Assembly (NCBI GenBank): GCA_031262625.1
Contig: JAISHJ010000033.1
Coordinates: 1 to 15,700, forward strand
From: Ruminococcus sp.
Lineage (GTDB): Bacteria; Bacillota; Clostridia; Oscillospirales; Ruminococcaceae
DNA: 15,700 nt
Reading direction: 5' to 3'
The notes under the pieces were generated by a model that saw only the letters and a program-made list of their open reading frames with translations, had not been told where the DNA came from and ran no database searches. This document shows, one piece after another, positions 13,577 to 15,700 of the stretch (position 1 is the stretch's first letter; each line of letters opens with the position of its first letter). The position numbers were made by a program, and so were the translations under genes.

Positions 13577-13672
13577 CTGCTGTCCGCGAACGTTGGCGGA
13601 GTTTAGCCGTCAATACCTTGATGTTGCTTAACTGCTGACCGCGAACGTTGGCGGTGAGGCGGAGTTTAGCCG
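13577..13672. repeat. Duplicated GC-rich near-palindromic element after murA
   Basis: Two copies of a ~35-40 base block. The 16-mer CCGCGAACGTTGGCGG occurs at 13584-13599 and 13639-13654, and the 15-mer GGCGGAGTTTAGCCG at 13595-13609 and 13658-13672. The right copy carries eight extra bases and overlaps the last codons and stop of murA. The 16-mer is nearly its own reverse complement. This explains most of the gap 13510-13665; no promoter for the MBOAT gene and no T-tailed terminator for murA could be identified there. Confidence 0.85.
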
Positions 13673-14958
13673 GCTTTTGCTACGGTTTGTTCAGGTGCGG
13701 CGGTTTCGGTTATTTTCTCTATGTCTGCACCGAGACGATGAAGCTTTTCAATAATGTTTTGGTAACCGCGTTCGATGTGACTGATGGAGTCAATTTCCGT
13801 AACGCCCGAAGCTGCAAGTCCGGCTACAATCAGAGCCGCGCCTGCGCGAAGGTCCGGGGCGTTAACCGGCGCGCCCATAAGCTTACCTACGCCGTCTATA
13901 ACTGCGACTTTTCCGTCAACGGAAATTTCGGCGCCCATGCGCCTAAGTTCGTCTACGTAACGGAAACGGTCGTCAAAAATATCTTCGGTAATGATGCTTG
14001 TCCCTTCGGCGAGACAGAGAAGAGTCGCTATAAGGGGCTGCATATCGGTTGGGAAACCGGGATGAGGAGCGGTACGAATATTAGTCTTTATAAACGGACC
14101 GTCGGTAGTAACACGAATGCTGTCGTCGAAAGATTCGATATTAACGCCGATTTTCTCGAGACGATTGGTTATTGTTTCAAGGTGCTTCGGTATAACATTT
14201 TTTATAAGGACATTTCCGCCTGTAGCGGCGGCGGCTACCATATAAGTTCCTGCTTCAATTTGATCGGGGATAATTGAGTAGGTGCTTCCGCGAAGATATT
14301 TAACACCGCGGATTTTAATTACGTCAGTTCCTGCGCCCATTATATCTGCACCCATAGAGTTTAGAAAGTTCGCGACATCGACAATCTGCGGCTCTTTTGC
14401 GGCATTTTCGATTACAGTCAAGCCGTTTCCTTTTACAGCCGCAAGCATTGTATTTATCGTTGCGCCTACGGTAACAAGATCGAAGAATATCGGTGCGCCC
14501 TTAATTTCATCGGCGGTAATGTCAATCATGCCATGGTCAAGAGCGGTTACGGCGCCGATTGATACAAAAGCTTTAAGGTGTTGGTCTATCGGTCGGTCTC
14601 CGAGATAGCATCCGCCGGGCATAGATACGCGCGCGGTACGATACTTTCCGAATAACGAACCCAAAAAATAGTACGAAGCGCGCATAAGCTTAGCGAGATC
14701 ATACGGAACAACAGTACTGATTAAATTTGTAGCGTCAATGCGTACAGTGGAGTTTTCAAGATATTCTATTGACGCGCCGAGTTCGGCAAGAATCTTAAAT
14801 GCAACGTCAACGTCGGATATTTTCGGTACATTTTCAAGTATGCAGGGTTCATCGGATAAAATAACGGCAGGAATTATTGCGACAGCGGCATTTTTTGCGC
14901 CGCTAATTTCGACTTCACCGGTAAGTCTTCTGCCGCCTTTTATAATAAATTTTTCCAA
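13666..14958 (-). CDS. murA: UDP-N-acetylglucosamine 1-carboxyvinyltransferase
   Basis: Transfers enolpyruvate from PEP to UDP-GlcNAc, the first committed step of peptidoglycan synthesis, in the cytoplasm. It is 430 residues long, normal for the family. Seen: EISGAKNAA (17-25) with the conserved Lys22-Asn23, LMRASYYFLGSL (91-102), MPGGCYLGDRPIDQHL (113-128) with catalytic Cys117 (the fosfomycin-reactive residue), and TDMQPL (starting with PGFPT) in the substrate loop. The start is TTG (14956-14958), matching the N-terminus of homologues (MEKFxIxGG), with AAGAAGAG about ten bases upstream; no in-frame ATG is near. Firmicutes often have two copies (MurA and MurZ), and I cannot say which this is. 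Its last bases lie within the duplicated element at 13577-13672. Confidence 0.96.
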   Translation of the reverse strand: MEKFIIKGGRRLTGEVEISGAKNAAVAIIPAVILSDEPCILENVPKISDVDVAFKILAELGASIEYLENSTVRIDATNLISTVVPYDLAKLMRASYYFLGSLFGKYRTARVSMPGGCYLGDRPIDQHLKAFVSIGAVTALDHGMIDITADEIKGAPIFFDLVTVGATINTMLAAVKGNGLTVIENAAKEPQIVDVANFLNSMGADIMGAGTDVIKIRGVKYLRGSTYSIIPDQIEAGTYMVAAAATGGNVLIKNVIPKHLETITNRLEKIGVNIESFDDSIRVTTDGPFIKTNIRTAPHPGFPTDMQPLIATLLCLAEGTSIITEDIFDDRFRYVDELRRMGAEISVDGKVAVIDGVGKLMGAPVNAPDLRAGAALIVAGLAASGVTEIDSISHIERGYQNIIEKLHRLGADIEKITETAAPEQTVAKAG

Positions 14959-15245
14959 TGTTTTAACTCTTCTTTTTCTCTGTATTTTAACGACTGAACA
15001 CTATAGTTATGTGCAGATACGTTTATAAAAATTCTTAACGATGCTAAGTAATATATAAAAAACGATTAAACAAAGCAGTATGGTAATTTTCACCGAATCT
15101 TAGTCCACAATATGCCAAAATCCATGTATGAAGCGATATTATGCCCACTATTACAGTATACCATAAAGTGAATTAAAAGGAAAGTATTTTTGTAAAAAAA
15201 TAAATGACATTTTAATTACATATTTGTGTTAAGCAATTCAAAGAA
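14959..15245. other. Gene-free AT-rich interval between cyclophilin and murA, candidate murA promoter
   Basis: About 290 bases with no convincing gene. On the minus strand an extended -10 TGGTATACT (15155-15163) with a poor -35 (TTTCCT, 15178-15183) is the best promoter candidate for murA, which would give a ~190-base leader. Nothing else is recognised. Confidence 0.35.
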
Positions 15246-15277
15246 GGTACAAAATGTAGACTAATACATTTTGCACC
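15246..15277 (-). terminator. Long hairpin after the cyclophilin gene
   Basis: GGTACAAAATGTA (15246-15258) pairs with TACATTTTGCACC (15265-15277): thirteen positions, one A-C mismatch, six-base loop. It starts 15 bases beyond the cyclophilin stop codon. In the direction of that gene the tail is only TTCTTTG, so termination strength is uncertain. Confidence 0.6.
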
Positions 15278-15292
15278 ATACTTTGCCTTTTG

Positions 15293-15700
15293 CTATACTA
15301 TATAGACTTTTTTCATTACTTGCGGTGTTTCGGGACGGTCGTTACGTCCGGTCGGTGTAGCAGCAATTTCGTCAACTGCTTCCATACCTTCTATAATCTT
15401 ACCGAAAGCGGCATATTCACCGTCAAGATAGGATGCATCTGCGTGCATTATGAAAAATTGTGAAGAGGCGCTGTCTTTATTCTGCGCTCTCGCCATGGAG
15501 AGCACGCCGCGTGTATGCTTAAGGTCATTTTTTACACCGTTTGAACTGAACTCGCCTTTTATTTTTTCTTTCGCACCGCCCATGCCTGTACCTTCGGGGT
15601 CGCCGCCCTGAATCATAAATCCGGGGATTACTCTGTGGAAGATAAGTCCGTCATAAAAGCCTTCCGAAACAAGCTTCTCGAAGTTTTTAACCGTTATCGG
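15293..15700 (-). CDS. Cyclophilin-type peptidyl-prolyl cis-trans isomerase (N-terminus outside window)
   Basis: Catalyses cis/trans isomerisation of Xaa-Pro bonds in protein folding. The frame is open from the right window edge through 135 residues to TAG at 15293-15295. Seen: VKNFEKLVSEGFYDGLIFHRVIPGFMIQGGDP.., the diagnostic cyclophilin block with the active-site Arg in FHRV and the QGGDPxGTGxGG loop; SMARAQNKDSASSQFFI with the catalytic Gln/Phe pair; and a C-terminal FGKIIEGMEAVDEIA. The start lies beyond 15700, so whether it carries a lipoprotein or secretion signal is unknown; cytoplasmic and secreted versions both exist in Firmicutes. A hairpin follows the stop codon. Confidence 0.95.
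   Translation of the reverse strand, partial: PITVKNFEKLVSEGFYDGLIFHRVIPGFMIQGGDPEGTGMGGAKEKIKGEFSSNGVKNDLKHTRGVLSMARAQNKDSASSQFFIMHADASYLDGEYAAFGKIIEGMEAVDEIAATPTGRNDRPETPQVMKKVYIV

Noticed and set aside
13648..14277. 209-residue plus-strand reading frame
   Set aside because: It is entirely antisense to murA, has no family motif or ribosome-binding site, and its composition mirrors the murA codons.

Overview
The window looks like a chromosomal segment from an anaerobic Clostridia-type Firmicute, probably Oscillospiraceae/Ruminococcaceae-like; this is inference. Reasons: moderate GC with AT-rich intergenic DNA, textbook sigma-A promoters (TTGACA-N17-TATAAT), purine-rich Shine-Dalgarno sites, type IV prepilins with very short leaders, a clostridial-style short formate/nitrite transporter, and several TTG starts. 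No rRNA, tRNA, IS element or CRISPR array is visible.

Region 1 (1-5174, minus strand) is one tight operon driven by an excellent promoter at 5146-5174. It encodes a seven-repeat RCC1-like protein, a Ser/Thr kinase with a C-terminal zinc ribbon, a TerY-like von Willebrand A protein, a PP2C phosphatase and finally an aspartate kinase cut by the window edge. Kinase, vWA and PP2C form the signalling triad known as TerY-P (compare E. coli YegI/YegL/YegK). The unusual parts are the RCC1-like propeller in first position and a metabolic enzyme at the end.

Region 2 (5220-7429) is a DNA-damage-tolerance module. A small XRE-type regulator (minus) is divergent from a Y-family polymerase IV gene (plus), which is followed by a small conserved protein. 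Their two promoters point at each other across an imperfect inverted repeat, so they should compete and may share regulator sites. Region 3 (7430-8171) is a formate/nitrite-type channel gene.

Region 4 (8172-10537) is a cluster of three type IV prepilin genes on the plus strand. It has its own strong promoter, a roughly 270-nt leader filled with repeats, a possible alternative-pairing switch over the ribosome-binding site of the middle (major-looking) pilin, an intrinsic terminator after that pilin, and a second, probably bidirectional, terminator at the end. No pilus assembly genes are present here.

Region 5 (10541-15700, minus strand) carries, in transcription order, a cyclophilin (cut by the window edge), murA, an MBOAT O-acyltransferase and a DHHW/AlgX-like extracellular protein. 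The last two are a standard O-acetylation pair acting on a cell-surface polymer. A duplicated GC-rich near-palindrome lies between murA and the MBOAT gene.

The best candidates for something undescribed are the RCC1/kinase/vWA/PP2C operon, the pilin-leader RNA structures, and the face-to-face dinB/xre promoter element.
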